A DNA stretch of 64,000 bases, from assembly GCA_963780395.1 (NCBI GenBank), contig CAWABY010000006.1, positions 62,001 through 126,000 on the forward strand, written 5' to 3'. Positions 1-9,762 of the stretch are shown here, in pieces. Source of the stretch: VGBV01 sp963780395 (GTDB lineage: Bacteria; Actinomycetota; Thermoleophilia; Solirubrobacterales; 70-9). The number at the start of each line of letters is the position of its first letter. Position 1 is the stretch's first letter. A program made the position numbers and the translations under genes. The notes beneath the pieces were generated by a model, which saw only the letters and a program-made list of their open reading frames with translations, searched no databases and was not told where the DNA came from.

Positions 1-508
1 TCGGGAAGCCCACCAGGTCGTGGTCCTCCAGCACCTCCTTGACGCACATCGCGACCTGGCGGACCGTGTTCCAGCGCACGCCGGGCTGCGGGTCGAGATC
101 AACGCGCAGCTCGTCGGGGCAGTCGAGGTCGGCACGGCGGACGGGGTGGGGGTTGAAGTCGATCACGCCCAAGTTGACGGCCCAGGCGAGGTGCGCGCCG
201 TCGTTAGCGACCAGCTCGGTCGCGGTGCGGCCGCTGGGGAAGGTGAAGGTCGCGGTCTCCAGCCACGGCGGTGCGTTCTTCGGGACGCGCTTCTGGAAGA
301 AGAACTCGCCGGCCGCGCCGTCGACGAAGCGCTTCATCGTCCCCGGCCTCTCGCGGAGCTGGTTCACGGCAGCCTCCTCGACGGCGAGGTAGTACTCCAC
401 GAGGTCGAGCTTGGTGTGCTTCGGCTTCGGGAAGTAGATCTTGCTCGGGCTCGAGATCCGGACCTCGTGCCCGGCCGCCTCGACGGTCGTGTACTCCTTC
501 TTCGCCAT
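1..508 (-). CDS. ligD: LigD-type DNA polymerase/primase domain protein, 3' end cut off
   Basis: The open frame runs from ATG at 508 to the left edge (169 codons, no stop). It matches the polymerase (PolDom, archaeo-eukaryotic primase) domain of LigD, which fills in and adds nucleotides at double-strand breaks in Ku-dependent end joining. Visible motifs are the N-terminal SPSKIYFP (about residues 20-27), a FVDG..GEFFFQKRVP block (61-76), WAVNLGVIDFNPHP (109-122) and the metal-binding DLDP (137-140). The ligase and nuclease modules, if fused, would lie outside the window; stand-alone PolDom proteins also exist. It is divergent from the next gene. Confidence 0.9.
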   Translation of the reverse strand, partial: MAKKEYTTVEAAGHEVRISSPSKIYFPKPKHTKLDLVEYYLAVEEAAVNQLRERPGTMKRFVDGAAGEFFFQKRVPKNAPPWLETATFTFPSGRTATELVANDGAHLAWAVNLGVIDFNPHPVRRADLDCPDELRVDLDPQPGVRWNTVRQVAMCVKEVLEDHDLVGFP

Positions 509-531
509 GGCGGACTGATTGAATCGACGTC

Positions 532-2742
532 ATGGAGACGAGGGGTGAACGACGCACCGGCGCCGAGTCGCCTCGACCATCCTCGGGATCGCGGGCGCGG
601 TGCTGCTCCTGATCGGCGGCTTCGCCCTCTACGCCCGCCAGGAGCTGTTCGACTCCGACAACTTCTCGAAGACCGCCGCCAAGTCGCTGCGGGACGAGGC
701 CGTACGCGAGGCGCTCGCCAGGCCGATCGTCGAGCAGATCATCAACGTCGGCCCCGACCAGCTCGATCAACGTGCAGCCGCTGCTGAGGGCGCGGTGTCA
801 GCGGGATGCTGGAGACGAACGCGTTCAAGGACGTGTTCCAGAACGGGGTCCGCAAGGCGCACAAGGCGCTGTTCGAACAAGGACGGCGACCAGCTGGTGC
901 TGACGATCTGAAGGACGCGAACCGGTGATCGTCAGCGCGGTCCGCGTCGGTCAACCCAAGGTGGCGAAGAAGATACCCGACGACGTCGGCCAGCGGCTCG
1001 TCCGGGTCACGAACAGCAAGGTCGCCCTGACCGGCGCCCGCTGGCGCGGAGCACGCCCGCATCCTGGGCCTGCTGCTGCCGCCGCTCGGCATGCTGATGC
1101 TCGCCGGCTCGGTCTGGCTCGCCCCCGAGCGCCGGCGCGCCCTCGTCAACTGCCTGATCGGCGTCGCCGCGGCGGGCGCCGTCGGCTTCATCGCGCTGCT
1201 CGTCGCCCGCACGCTGCTGCTTCGCAAGTTCGGCGAGGGGAGACCTGCACGACGCCGTCGCCGACGCTCTACGACAACTACATGGGCGGGCTCGCCAACT
1301 GGATGCTGCTCGGCGGGGTCCTCGCCGTCGCGCTCGCGGCGGCGGCCGCCACGCGCGAGCCGGAGCCGTTCGAGCGGCTCCGCCGCGTGCTCGCCTGGTT
1401 CGGCCGCGCGCCGGACTCGAGCCTGGGCGCGCGCCGGACGCGCCCTGGCGGTCGGGATCGCGGGGATCGTGGCGTTCCTGGAACCGACCCTTTCGGTGCA
1501 GATCGTCGCCGTGCTGCTCGGCGCCGTCGCGATCTACTACGCGGTCGTCGAGCTGATCGCGACGATCGCGCCGGTCGCGACCCGGCCCAAGGGCCGCACG
1601 AGAGGGTGCGAAGGGCAGCTGCCTCGCCGCGGCGAGCTGGCGGACGCCGGCGCTGGCGGGGGCGACGATCATCGCGGCGGCGATCGCGGTCGCGTTCGTG
1701 GTCACCGACGAGGACAAGGCCACGAAGGTCGTGCGCCCGGCCGGGCCCGTCAAGAACTGCAACGGCTACGCGAAGCTCTGCGACCGGACGCTCGACGACG
1801 TCGCATTCCCGGCGGCGCACAACGCGATGTCGGCCGCCGAGCTGCCCGGCTGGTACGCGCCGAACCAGCGCCGCGGCATCCCGCGGCAGCTCGACGACGG
1901 CGTCCGCGCGTTCCTGATCGACACCCACTACGGGATCAAGCGCACGAGCGGGCCGGTGCTGACCGACCTCGAGCGAGGAGCGACCAGAGCAAGGTCCACG
2001 AGTGCGGTCAAGCAGCAGCTCGGCCCCGAGGGCGCGAAGCAGTTCCGCAGCCTCCAGCGACGCAGTACGCGCAGCGCGGCGAGGGCAGGGACGCGCGGCG
2101 TCTACTTGTGCCACGTCGTCTGCGAGCTCGGCTCGACCCCGCTGACACAGGCGCTCGGCTGGTTCAAGGAATTCCTCGACACCCATCCGGACGAGGTCGT
2201 GGTCCTGTTCATCGAGGACGACGTCAGCCCCGAGGACACCGCCAAGGCCTTCGAGGAGAGCGGCTCCTTCGCTACGCCTACGTCCACCGCCCGGGCCAGC
2301 CGTTCCCGACCATGCGCTCGATGATCGAGGACGACAAGCGTCTGTTCGTGATGGCCGAGCGCAACGCCGGCCACGGCAAGTTCCCGTGGTACTCGGAGGG
2401 CTTCGAGCTGACTCAGGAGAACCCGTACACATTCCACACAGCCGCCGAGCTCGAGGACTTCGAGTACGCGTGCACGCCGAACCGCGGAGACGGCCGAGCA
2501 ACCCGCTGTTCCAGCTCAACCACTGGGTCGAGAAGATCCCCCGCTCCCCCGCACCGGCGGCGAAGGTGAACGCGCTTCGAGTTCCTGAAGCGGGGCGCGC
2601 AGGGAGTGCGAGCGCCGCCGCGGGCTGCTGCCCGAACATCGTCGCGGTCGACTACTACGACCAGGGCGACCTCCAGGAGGTGACGCGCGTGCTGAACGGC
2701 ATCCCGCGCGACGGCAAGCCGCAGACCCGGACGACTGGCTGA
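532..2742 (+). pseudogene. Membrane-anchored PLC-like phosphodiesterase, reading frame broken many times
   Basis: No single frame spans this stretch, but all three forward frames carry pieces of one protein in order. It starts with a hydrophobic segment near 590-640 followed by LYARQELFDSDNFS. Two or three more membrane segments lie near 1070-1330 and 1470-1560. A domain from about 1750 onward has PI-PLC-X-like features: AAHNAMS, an FLIDTHYG histidine motif, and a VVVLFIEDDV strand. Frame switches are needed near 765, 800, 880, 1050, 1240, 1430, 1610, 1975, 2060, 2270, 2500 and 2580. The protein sequence stays sensible across the breaks, which favours base-call or assembly indels over true decay. 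A phosphodiesterase role is inferred from the fold only. Confidence 0.7.
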
Positions 2743-3646
2743 TGGACGAGCTGTCGACCCTGACCTACGAGGCCGACGGCCGGATCGCCAGGATCACGCT
2801 GAACCGCCCCGAGCGCGGCAACGGGATCACGCTCGAGATGCCGCGCGAGCTGTCGGCCTGCGTCGAGCGCGCCAACCTCGACCCCGAGGTCCACGTGATC
2901 GCGCTGGCCGGCAACGGCACCGGCTTCTGCGGCGGCTATGACCTCGTCGCCTCGGCCGAGGGCAGGATGGAGGGGTGGCGGATGAAGCCGCACCCGAGGG
3001 GTCGCCCCTGGACCCGGTGGTCCAGGCGCGAAACCACGACCCCGACGGCACCTGGGACCCGGTCACCGACTTCCAGATGATGAGCCGCAACGTGCGCGGC
3101 TTCATGAGCCTGTTCCATTCCGAGAAGCCCGTCGTCTGCAAGGTCCACGGCTACTGCGTCGCCGGCGGCACCGACATGGCGCTCTGCTCGGACCTGATCG
3201 TCGCCGAGGACCGGGCCAAGATCGGCTACCCGCCCGCGCGCGTCTGGGGAGTCCCCACGACGGCGCTGTGGGCCTACCGGATCGGCCCCGCCCGCGCCAA
3301 GCGGCTGCTGCTGACGGGCGACTCGATCGACGGCACCACCGCGGTCGAGTGGGGGCTCGCCACCGAGGCCGCGCCCGCTTCCGAGCTGGACGGCGTCTTC
3401 GAGTCGCTGCTGGAACGGGTCGCCCGCCTGCCGATCAACCAGCTCGTCATGCACAAGCTGCTGGTCAACCAGGCCCTCTACTCGCAGGGCCTGCACGCGA
3501 CCCAGGTGCTGGGCACCGTCTTCGACGGCGTCGCCCGCCACACCCCCGAGGGCTTCGAGTTCCAGCGCCGCGCCGCCGAGGCGGGCTTCAAGGAGGCCGT
3601 CAAGGACCGAGACGAGCCCTTCGGGGACTTCGGCCTCGACCGCTAG
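2742..3646 (+). CDS. Enoyl-CoA hydratase/isomerase (crotonase) family protein, one frameshift
   Basis: ATG at 2742 overlaps the upstream stop. The first part reads ITLNRPERGNGIT and GTGFCGGYDLVA, the crotonase substrate-binding strand and first oxyanion-hole loop. A frame change near 2960-2980 is needed to continue into the second part, which carries VVCKVHGYCVAGGTDMALCSDL, the second oxyanion-hole motif, then IGYPPARVWGVP. The joined length (about 300 residues) is slightly long for the family because of an insert with TWDPVTDFQMM. It should act on acyl-CoA thioesters in the cytosol; the substrate cannot be told. It ends tail to tail with the next gene, overlapping by 4 nt. Confidence 0.8.
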
Positions 3647-4189
3647 CCGAAGAACTTCGAGGCCATCTGCTCGATCGTGCCCTGGGTGCGGATCGTGTTG
3701 AGGCCGATCGACCTGTCGATCGCCTTCATGTCCAGCGCCGACTGCTGGGTGCCCCCGCTCGGCAGCCAGTAGAGCTCGGTGTCCTTCAGCGCCAGCCGGT
3801 CCTGCTCGCTGGCCAGCGACATGATGCGCTTCTTCGCCGCGGCGGGCGGCTTCTCCAGCAGCAGCGCGACCTGGAGCTTCCCCTTCGAGGCCTCGACCGC
3901 CTTCGCGGCGAACGGGCGCTCCGCCGCGATCGCCTCCAGCTCGGGCTCGGTGCGCACGAAGGCCGGCACCTCGAAGCCGAGCTCGTCGCGCAGAGCGGCC
4001 TCGATCGCGTCCACCAGCTTCGGCTTCGCTGGCCCGCCCCGGCGCGGTGAAGGCGACGTTGCCGCTGTTGCGGAAGGTCGAGACCTCCTCGAAGCCCGCC
4101 TGCTCGAAGGCCGAGACCAGCTTCGCGCTGGGCGCCTTGCGGCTGCCGGCGAGGTTGACCGCGCGCAGGAAGGCGGCGTAGCGCGCCAC
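3643..4189 (-). CDS. DUF1697 family protein, one frameshift
   Basis: GTG at 4189 opens MARYAAFLRAVNLAGSRK, the hallmark N-terminus of the DUF1697 family, followed by STFRNSGNVAFTA. One base change of frame near 4025-4035 is needed to reach KLVDAIEAALRDELGFEVPAFVRT and the C-terminal FDMKAID-like part of the family. The joined protein is about 181 residues, normal for the family. The biochemical role is unknown. The start lies 15 nt downstream (in the minus direction) of the ABC permease stop, so it may be co-transcribed with it. Confidence 0.75.
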
Positions 4190-4204
4190 CTCAGCCGCCG
4201 ATCA

Positions 4205-4999
4205 TCAGTCGATCAGCCGCTTGGTCATGCGGCTGACCGCGATCCGCCAGAGCACGAAAGCGAAGGCGAGCAGCGAGGCGAAGCGGAGCAGGTCCACGGC
4301 CTCGAAGCCGAAGGCGGCGCCCCGGACGAGCTCGACCAGCTGGTAGAGCGGGTTGAAGTTGGCCGCGATCTGGAGGCCCTCGGGGAGCTGGTCGATCGGG
4401 AAGAAGGTTCCGGCGACCAGGAACATCGGCGTGATCACCAGGGTGGTCACGTAGTTGAACTGATCGATCTTGGCGACGCTGGCCGCGACGGAGATCCCGA
4501 AGGCGGCGAAGCCGAGCGCGGTGAAGAAGGCGAAGATCGGCACCAGCAGCATCGCCCAGGTCGGGCTGAGGCCGAAGGCGATGCCGACCAGCAGCGGGAA
4601 GCAGCCGAAGAAGCCGGCGCGGATCCCGATCCAGAGCATCTCGGCGGTGACCAGCTCCTCGACGTCGACGGGCGCCGCCAGGATCGCGTCGTAGGTGTTC
4701 TGGAAGCGCTCCTTGACGAAGGTGCCGAACATCGCCGGCAGCGCGCTGGAGAAGATCACGGCCGTCGCGACCATGCCGGTGGCGACGAACTCGGCGTAGC
4801 TGAGGCCGTCGACTCCGTCGATCAGCGTCGCGCCGAGCCCGACCCCGAAGGCGAGCAGGTAGACGATCGGCTCGAGGATGCTGGAGAAGGCGGTGCCCTT
4901 CCAGTAGGTGCGGAAGTTGGCGGCCTCGCGGCTCATCACGCCTGCGATCGCCGCGGGCTCGAGCCGTCCCATGCGCTTGGTGGTGCGGCGGGTCGCCAT
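4205..4999 (-). CDS. ABC-2 type exporter permease (NodJ/DrrB-like)
   Basis: Integral membrane half of an ABC exporter, about 264 residues with roughly six hydrophobic segments. It shows ABC-2 family features: an EPIVYLLAFGVGLG N-terminal stretch, ERFQNTYDAILAAPV coupling region, and a PMFLVAGTFFPIDQLPEGLQ segment before the last membrane spans, typical of NodJ and DrrB. I chose ATG 4999 because GGGAGG sits 7 nt before it. An upstream in-frame ATG at 5035, which overlaps the ATPase stop as ATGA, is the alternative. It partners with the ATPase encoded just upstream. The substrate (a lipid, glycan or drug) cannot be read from the sequence. Confidence 0.88.
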   Translation of the reverse strand: MATRRTTKRMGRLEPAAIAGVMSREAANFRTYWKGTAFSSILEPIVYLLAFGVGLGATLIDGVDGLSYAEFVATGMVATAVIFSSALPAMFGTFVKERFQNTYDAILAAPVDVEELVTAEMLWIGIRAGFFGCFPLLVGIAFGLSPTWAMLLVPIFAFFTALGFAAFGISVAASVAKIDQFNYVTTLVITPMFLVAGTFFPIDQLPEGLQIAANFNPLYQLVELVRGAAFGFEAVDLLRFASLLAFAFVLWRIAVSRMTKRLID

Positions 5000-5031
5000 C
5001 ACTCGGCCTCCCACCTGACTACGGAGGCCGA

Positions 5032-5946
<915 letters not shown>

Positions 5947-5973
5947 GGCCCTAGTAAAGCGATAGCGCCGCGG

Positions 5974-7593
5974 CTACCGCTTCTTGCGCTTCTTCTTTTT
6001 CTTCTTCTTCGCCTTCGGGTTCTCGACCACGACCCGCTCGGTCATCTGCACGGGGTGGAGGCCGCAGAAGAAGCGATAGGTGCCGGGGCGGTCGAATTTC
6101 TGGCTGTAGACGAAGCCGCCGTTGGCGTCGGGCGAGCCGATCCCGAGCGGGCCGTTGGCCAGCGTCAGGTTGTGCTGCTCGCCGCCGGTGAACGCGTAGT
6201 TGAGCGTGGTCCCGGGCTTCACCTTCACGTTCGGCTCTGAGAAGAAGCGATCGCCGACTGTAATCGTGGCGCCGTTGGAGAGGGTCTTGAAGTCGCCGGG
6301 CGGTCCGTCGATCTCGATTGCGTTCAGGTTCGAGTCGAGGCCCGTCAGCGGGACCCTGAAGGGGACGGGGCCGGGGCGGCCCTGGACGTCGGTGCCGGGC
6401 CCGATCTCGGTGCCTGCCGGCGCGCCGGCGCAGTCATCGATCGGCGGGTCGGTTCCGTTGTCCCTGGGGACCACGTAGACGACGTAGATGCCCATCACGC
6501 GAGTGTGGGGCTGCAGGTCGTCGTAGACCGAGTTCAGCCGCAGTGTTTGGCCGTTCCTGATCGGGATGCCCGGCGTGCTCCCTGGGTTCGCCGCCGGCGC
6601 GCGGAAGGCGCTCATCCCAACGGGCCCCGGCTCGTGGAGGATCGGCTTCACGTTGTAGAAGGGGTGGTCGGGATTGCCCCAGGTCGGGATCGACTCCGCG
6701 ACCTCGGGGTTGCCGGGGCAGGTCGGCTTCGTCAGGTTCAGCTCCTTGGCGCCGCCGTGGACGTGGCCGGCGCCGGTGACGATGTAGCCGTCGTGCTTCG
6801 ACTTGACGTCCTTGCTGACCACGTTGCTGGCCTCGGTCGGCATCGCCGCGCGGATGCTCTTGGCCTTGCGCTCGCAGTTCTTGGCCTTGCGACGCGCGCC
6901 CTTCGTGCCCTTCTTCTTCGCTGCCTTGCGCAGCTTGCCGCAGTTGGGGAGCTGGGGCTGATCGATGCCCGGCACGTTGTAGATCGGGTCGAAGGCGCAG
7001 TTGCCGACGTCCAGCCAGTAGGAGCGCGTGGAGCGGATCAGCGGATCCGGATCGACCGTGAACGAGTACTTGATCCAGCCGGTGTCGGTCTCGGGGCGGT
7101 GGTTCATGTACATGTAGACCGCGTACCAGCTGTCGGCCGTGTCGATCTTGTACCCGTAGCCGTCGGGGAAGCTCATCTTCAGGCGCTCCTCGCCCGCCCC
7201 GTAGAAGCGCTCGTTGCCGCCGCAGGCGGAGTCGTTCTTGCCGGGCCCGGCGTTGAAGAAGACGATGTGGTGCAGCATCAGGCGGCTGATCGGCACCGGC
7301 CCGTTGCCGTCGGCGACGTCGACCTCCATATGCGTGATGTTGCCCTCGACGCCCGCGGGCTTCGGGATGGTGACGACGCCTCGCTTCACCTCGTATCCGG
7401 AGACGCTCGTCGGCTGCGAGTAGCAGGTCCATTCGGTCGGCTCTCCGGCCGGGGGCGCGTTGGTCTGCGTACAGCCTGGCGCCGGGTCGGCGGCGGCCGC
7501 CCCCGCGGGCGCGAGCGCCAGCGCGCAGATGCCCGCCGCGAGCGCCGGCAGAACCTTCCAGCCCCGCCCGAATCCCTGTGGTCTCCGTACCAC
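5974..7593 (-). CDS. Secreted copper-type protein: PHM/SURNod19-like body, cupredoxin C-terminus, lysine-rich tail
   Basis: Predicted exported protein of 539 residues. A signal peptide (basic start, then LPALAAGICALALAPAGAAAA) occupies about 1-35. The middle has HH at 108-109 in LMLHHIVFF, NH at 164-165, and GHVHGG with H277 and H279. This spacing recalls the two copper sites of PHM-like monooxygenases and the SURNod19 fold. The C-terminal part is cupredoxin-like, with a full type-1 copper set: H474, C510, H513 and M517. It ends in a 13-residue Lys/Arg tail. GTG 7593 is preferred because TATAAA lies 6 nt upstream, which matches the leaderless pattern here; an in-frame ATG at 7668 exists. Redox or oxygenase function is inferred. 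Confidence 0.75.
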   Translation of the reverse strand: MVRRPQGFGRGWKVLPALAAGICALALAPAGAAAADPAPGCTQTNAPPAGEPTEWTCYSQPTSVSGYEVKRGVVTIPKPAGVEGNITHMEVDVADGNGPVPISRLMLHHIVFFNAGPGKNDSACGGNERFYGAGEERLKMSFPDGYGYKIDTADSWYAVYMYMNHRPETDTGWIKYSFTVDPDPLIRSTRSYWLDVGNCAFDPIYNVPGIDQPQLPNCGKLRKAAKKKGTKGARRKAKNCERKAKSIRAAMPTEASNVVSKDVKSKHDGYIVTGAGHVHGGAKELNLTKPTCPGNPEVAESIPTWGNPDHPFYNVKPILHEPGPVGMSAFRAPAANPGSTPGIPIRNGQTLRLNSVYDDLQPHTRVMGIYVVYVVPRDNGTDPPIDDCAGAPAGTEIGPGTDVQGRPGPVPFRVPLTGLDSNLNAIEIDGPPGDFKTLSNGATITVGDRFFSEPNVKVKPGTTLNYAFTGGEQHNLTLANGPLGIGSPDANGGFVYSQKFDRPGTYRFFCGLHPVQMTERVVVENPKAKKKKKKKRKKR

Positions 7594-7599
7594 GCCTTG

Positions 7600-7605
7600 T
7601 TTATA
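7600..7605 (-). promoter_or_regulatory. -10 box for the copper-type protein (leaderless)
   Basis: On the minus strand TATAAA is followed by six bases and then GTG 7593, so transcription would begin at or next to the start codon. No clear -35 hexamer is visible. Confidence 0.5.
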
Positions 7606-7675
7606 GCGCAGGGAGGGGCGATGTTGGGGCAAAGTCAACATTTCCTTTCTGCGGTCGGTCGCGCGCAAGCTGGGG

Positions 7676-9121
7676 CTAGGAAACCCTGTGGACCTCGAAA
7701 AGGTTCGTTCCCAGCTCCTGGCTGGGGAGCCCGGCGGTGACCGCGATCAGGTCGCCGGGCTTCGCGTAGCCGCCCTCGCGGGCGAGCGAGGCGCAGTCGT
7801 CCAGGAGCTGGCGCAGGCTCTCCCACGGCTCGGCCTGCACCGCGCGGACGCCGAACAGCAGGTTCATGCGCCTCACGGTCTCTAGTCGCGAGGAGACCGC
7901 GAGCACCGGCACCCGCGGGCGGAAGGCCGAGATCAGCCGCGGCGTCCGCCCCGAGCCGGTCGGGACGACGATCGCGGCCAGGTCGAGGCGGTAGGTGGCG
8001 GCGACCGTGACCTGGGCGACCGTCTCGGCGACGTCGCGCTCGCCCTCCTCGACGCGGTTGTAGAGCCACTCGCCGTAGGGGAGGCTGCGCTCGGCCGCGC
8101 GCGCGACCCGGTCCATCACCCGCACCGCCTCGACAACGTGCTCACCGACCGCCGTCTCCTCGGACAGCATCACGGCGTCGGTGCCGTCGAAGATCGCGTT
8201 GGCGACGTCGGTGACCTCGGCCCGGGTGGGGCGGCTCGCCTTCACCATGGTCGCCAGCATCTGGGTGGCGGTGATCGCGGGCTTCGAGGCTTGGCCGGCA
8301 AGCGAGATCAGCCGCTTCTGCGCCTCGGGCACCTCTTCGATCGGAAGTTCCACTCCGAGGTCGCCGCGCGCGACCATGATCCCGCTCTCGGCCGCGTCGA
8401 TGATCTCCACGGCCCGCTCGGCCGCCTGGGGCTTCTCGATCTTGGCGATCAACGGGATGTCGGCGCCTCGCTGCTGGATCTCTGCGCGGACCTTGTCGAG
8501 GTCGCTGGGGCGGCGCACGAAGGAGACCGCGAGCAGGTCGATCCCGTTTTCGCATGCGAAGTCGACCCAGGCTGCGTCCGAAGCGCCCGATTCCGGCAGG
8601 TCGGCGTCGGCGCCGGGGAGGTTCACGCCCTGGTGGGAGCTGACCGCACCGCCCGCCTCGACCTCGGTGCTGATTTCGCCGCCGGAGACGCCGGTTACCC
8701 GCAACCGAATCCGGCCGTCGGCCAGGAAGATCGGATCCCCTGTGGTGACGGCCTTCGCGATTTCCTCCCACAGAACCGGCAGGCGCTCGGCGTTGCCGGG
8801 CGGCCCGCCGTCGGCTTGGCCGTGCAGGACCGCGGTCGATCCCGAGTGCAGAACGGCGACGTCGCCCTCGAGGTCGCCCAGCCGCAGCTTCGGGCCCGGC
8901 AGATCACCGAGGATCCCGATCTCCACCCCCAGCTCGCTCGAGACCTCGCGGATCCTGCTCACGTTCTCGGCGTGCTCGGGGGCGCTGCCGTGGCTGAAGT
9001 TGAGCCGGAAGAAGTCGACCCCCGCCTCGATCAGCTCGCGCAGCACGGCCGGCTCGCGGCTGGCCGGGCCGACGGTGGCGACGATCTTGGTGCGGCGCAG
9101 GGTCTCGGCGGGGTCGGTCAT
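7676..9121 (-). CDS. pyk: Pyruvate kinase
   Basis: Converts phosphoenolpyruvate and ADP to pyruvate and ATP, the last step of glycolysis. The 481-residue length is usual. It opens with RRTKIVATVGPAS (the family N-terminus) and FRLNFSHG (K+ and phosphate binding). IPLIAKIEKPQA holds the catalytic lysine region, VARGDLGVELP the metal and substrate loop, and TATQMLATM a further active-site segment. The C-terminal allosteric domain is present. The ATG overlaps the stop of the upstream HAD phosphatase gene (TGATG), so the P-type ATPase, HAD and pyk genes form a tightly packed operon. Confidence 0.97.
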   Translation of the reverse strand: MTDPAETLRRTKIVATVGPASREPAVLRELIEAGVDFFRLNFSHGSAPEHAENVSRIREVSSELGVEIGILGDLPGPKLRLGDLEGDVAVLHSGSTAVLHGQADGGPPGNAERLPVLWEEIAKAVTTGDPIFLADGRIRLRVTGVSGGEISTEVEAGGAVSSHQGVNLPGADADLPESGASDAAWVDFACENGIDLLAVSFVRRPSDLDKVRAEIQQRGADIPLIAKIEKPQAAERAVEIIDAAESGIMVARGDLGVELPIEEVPEAQKRLISLAGQASKPAITATQMLATMVKASRPTRAEVTDVANAIFDGTDAVMLSEETAVGEHVVEAVRVMDRVARAAERSLPYGEWLYNRVEEGERDVAETVAQVTVAATYRLDLAAIVVPTGSGRTPRLISAFRPRVPVLAVSSRLETVRRMNLLFGVRAVQAEPWESLRQLLDDCASLAREGGYAKPGDLIAVTAGLPSQELGTNLFEVHRVS

Positions 9122-9762
9122 CCCAGCAGCTCCGGCCGTTCATGCAACTCGGCGACGGATTCGAGCACCTCGCCGGCACCGGCGGCGGTCAGCTCGTTTG
9201 GGGAGGAGCCGCCGCTGATCACGCCGACGGTGGAAATCCCGGCGCGCTTCGCGGCTTCGACATCCCAGATCGAGTCGCCCACCATCACAGCTTCGCGGGT
9301 TCCCGCCTTCTGCAGCGCCACCTCGACCAGGTCGGGCTGGGGCTTGGTCCGCTCGACGTCCGCGGAGGTGGTCCAGCCGGTGACGCGATCGCGCGCCTCG
9401 AGCAGGTCCACGTAGTGCTCGACCTCATCGGCTTTCGCCGAGGAGGAGAGGATCACGGTGCGGTCCTGATCTGCGAGGTCGGCCAGCAGCTCGGGCGCTC
9501 CCTCGAACGGGACCACCTCCTCGATCATCTGCTTGTACAGCGGGCCCTCGGCATTGCGAATCTCGTCCCCCTGCTCGCGCTCGACCTCGGCCCCGGCCAG
9601 CGCCTCGATGAGCTGGTCGCCGCCCATCCCGATCGCGCGGTGGATGCGCCAGACCGGCACGGTCAGCCCGTGCCGGCGAAAGGCCCGGAACCAGGCCAGG
9701 GCGTGCTGGTAGTTGCTGTCCACGAGGGTGCCGTCGATGTCGAAGATGACCGCGGGGCTCAC
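9118..9762 (-). CDS. HAD-superfamily phosphatase (PGP/beta-PGM-like)
   Basis: A 214-residue cytosolic hydrolase. Motif I is FDIDGTLVDSN (nucleophile Asp followed by DGT), motif II is VILSSSAKADE, motif III includes the lysine in ERTKPQPDL, and motif IV is VMVGDSIWDVEAAKRAG. A helical cap sits between motifs I and II. GTG 9762 overlaps the upstream ATPase stop as GTGA, and its own stop overlaps the pyruvate kinase start. Substrate unknown; phosphoglycolate or a sugar phosphate are the usual possibilities in this subfamily. Confidence 0.88.
   Translation of the reverse strand: MSPAVIFDIDGTLVDSNYQHALAWFRAFRRHGLTVPVWRIHRAIGMGGDQLIEALAGAEVEREQGDEIRNAEGPLYKQMIEEVVPFEGAPELLADLADQDRTVILSSSAKADEVEHYVDLLEARDRVTGWTTSADVERTKPQPDLVEVALQKAGTREAVMVGDSIWDVEAAKRAGISTVGVISGGSSPNELTAAGAGEVLESVAELHERPELLG

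Noticed and set aside
8138..9415. Long open frames opposite pyruvate kinase and many similar ones across the window
   Set aside because: They lie antisense or out of frame to clear genes, have Arg/Gly/Pro/Ala-rich composition from GC-rich DNA, and show no family motifs.
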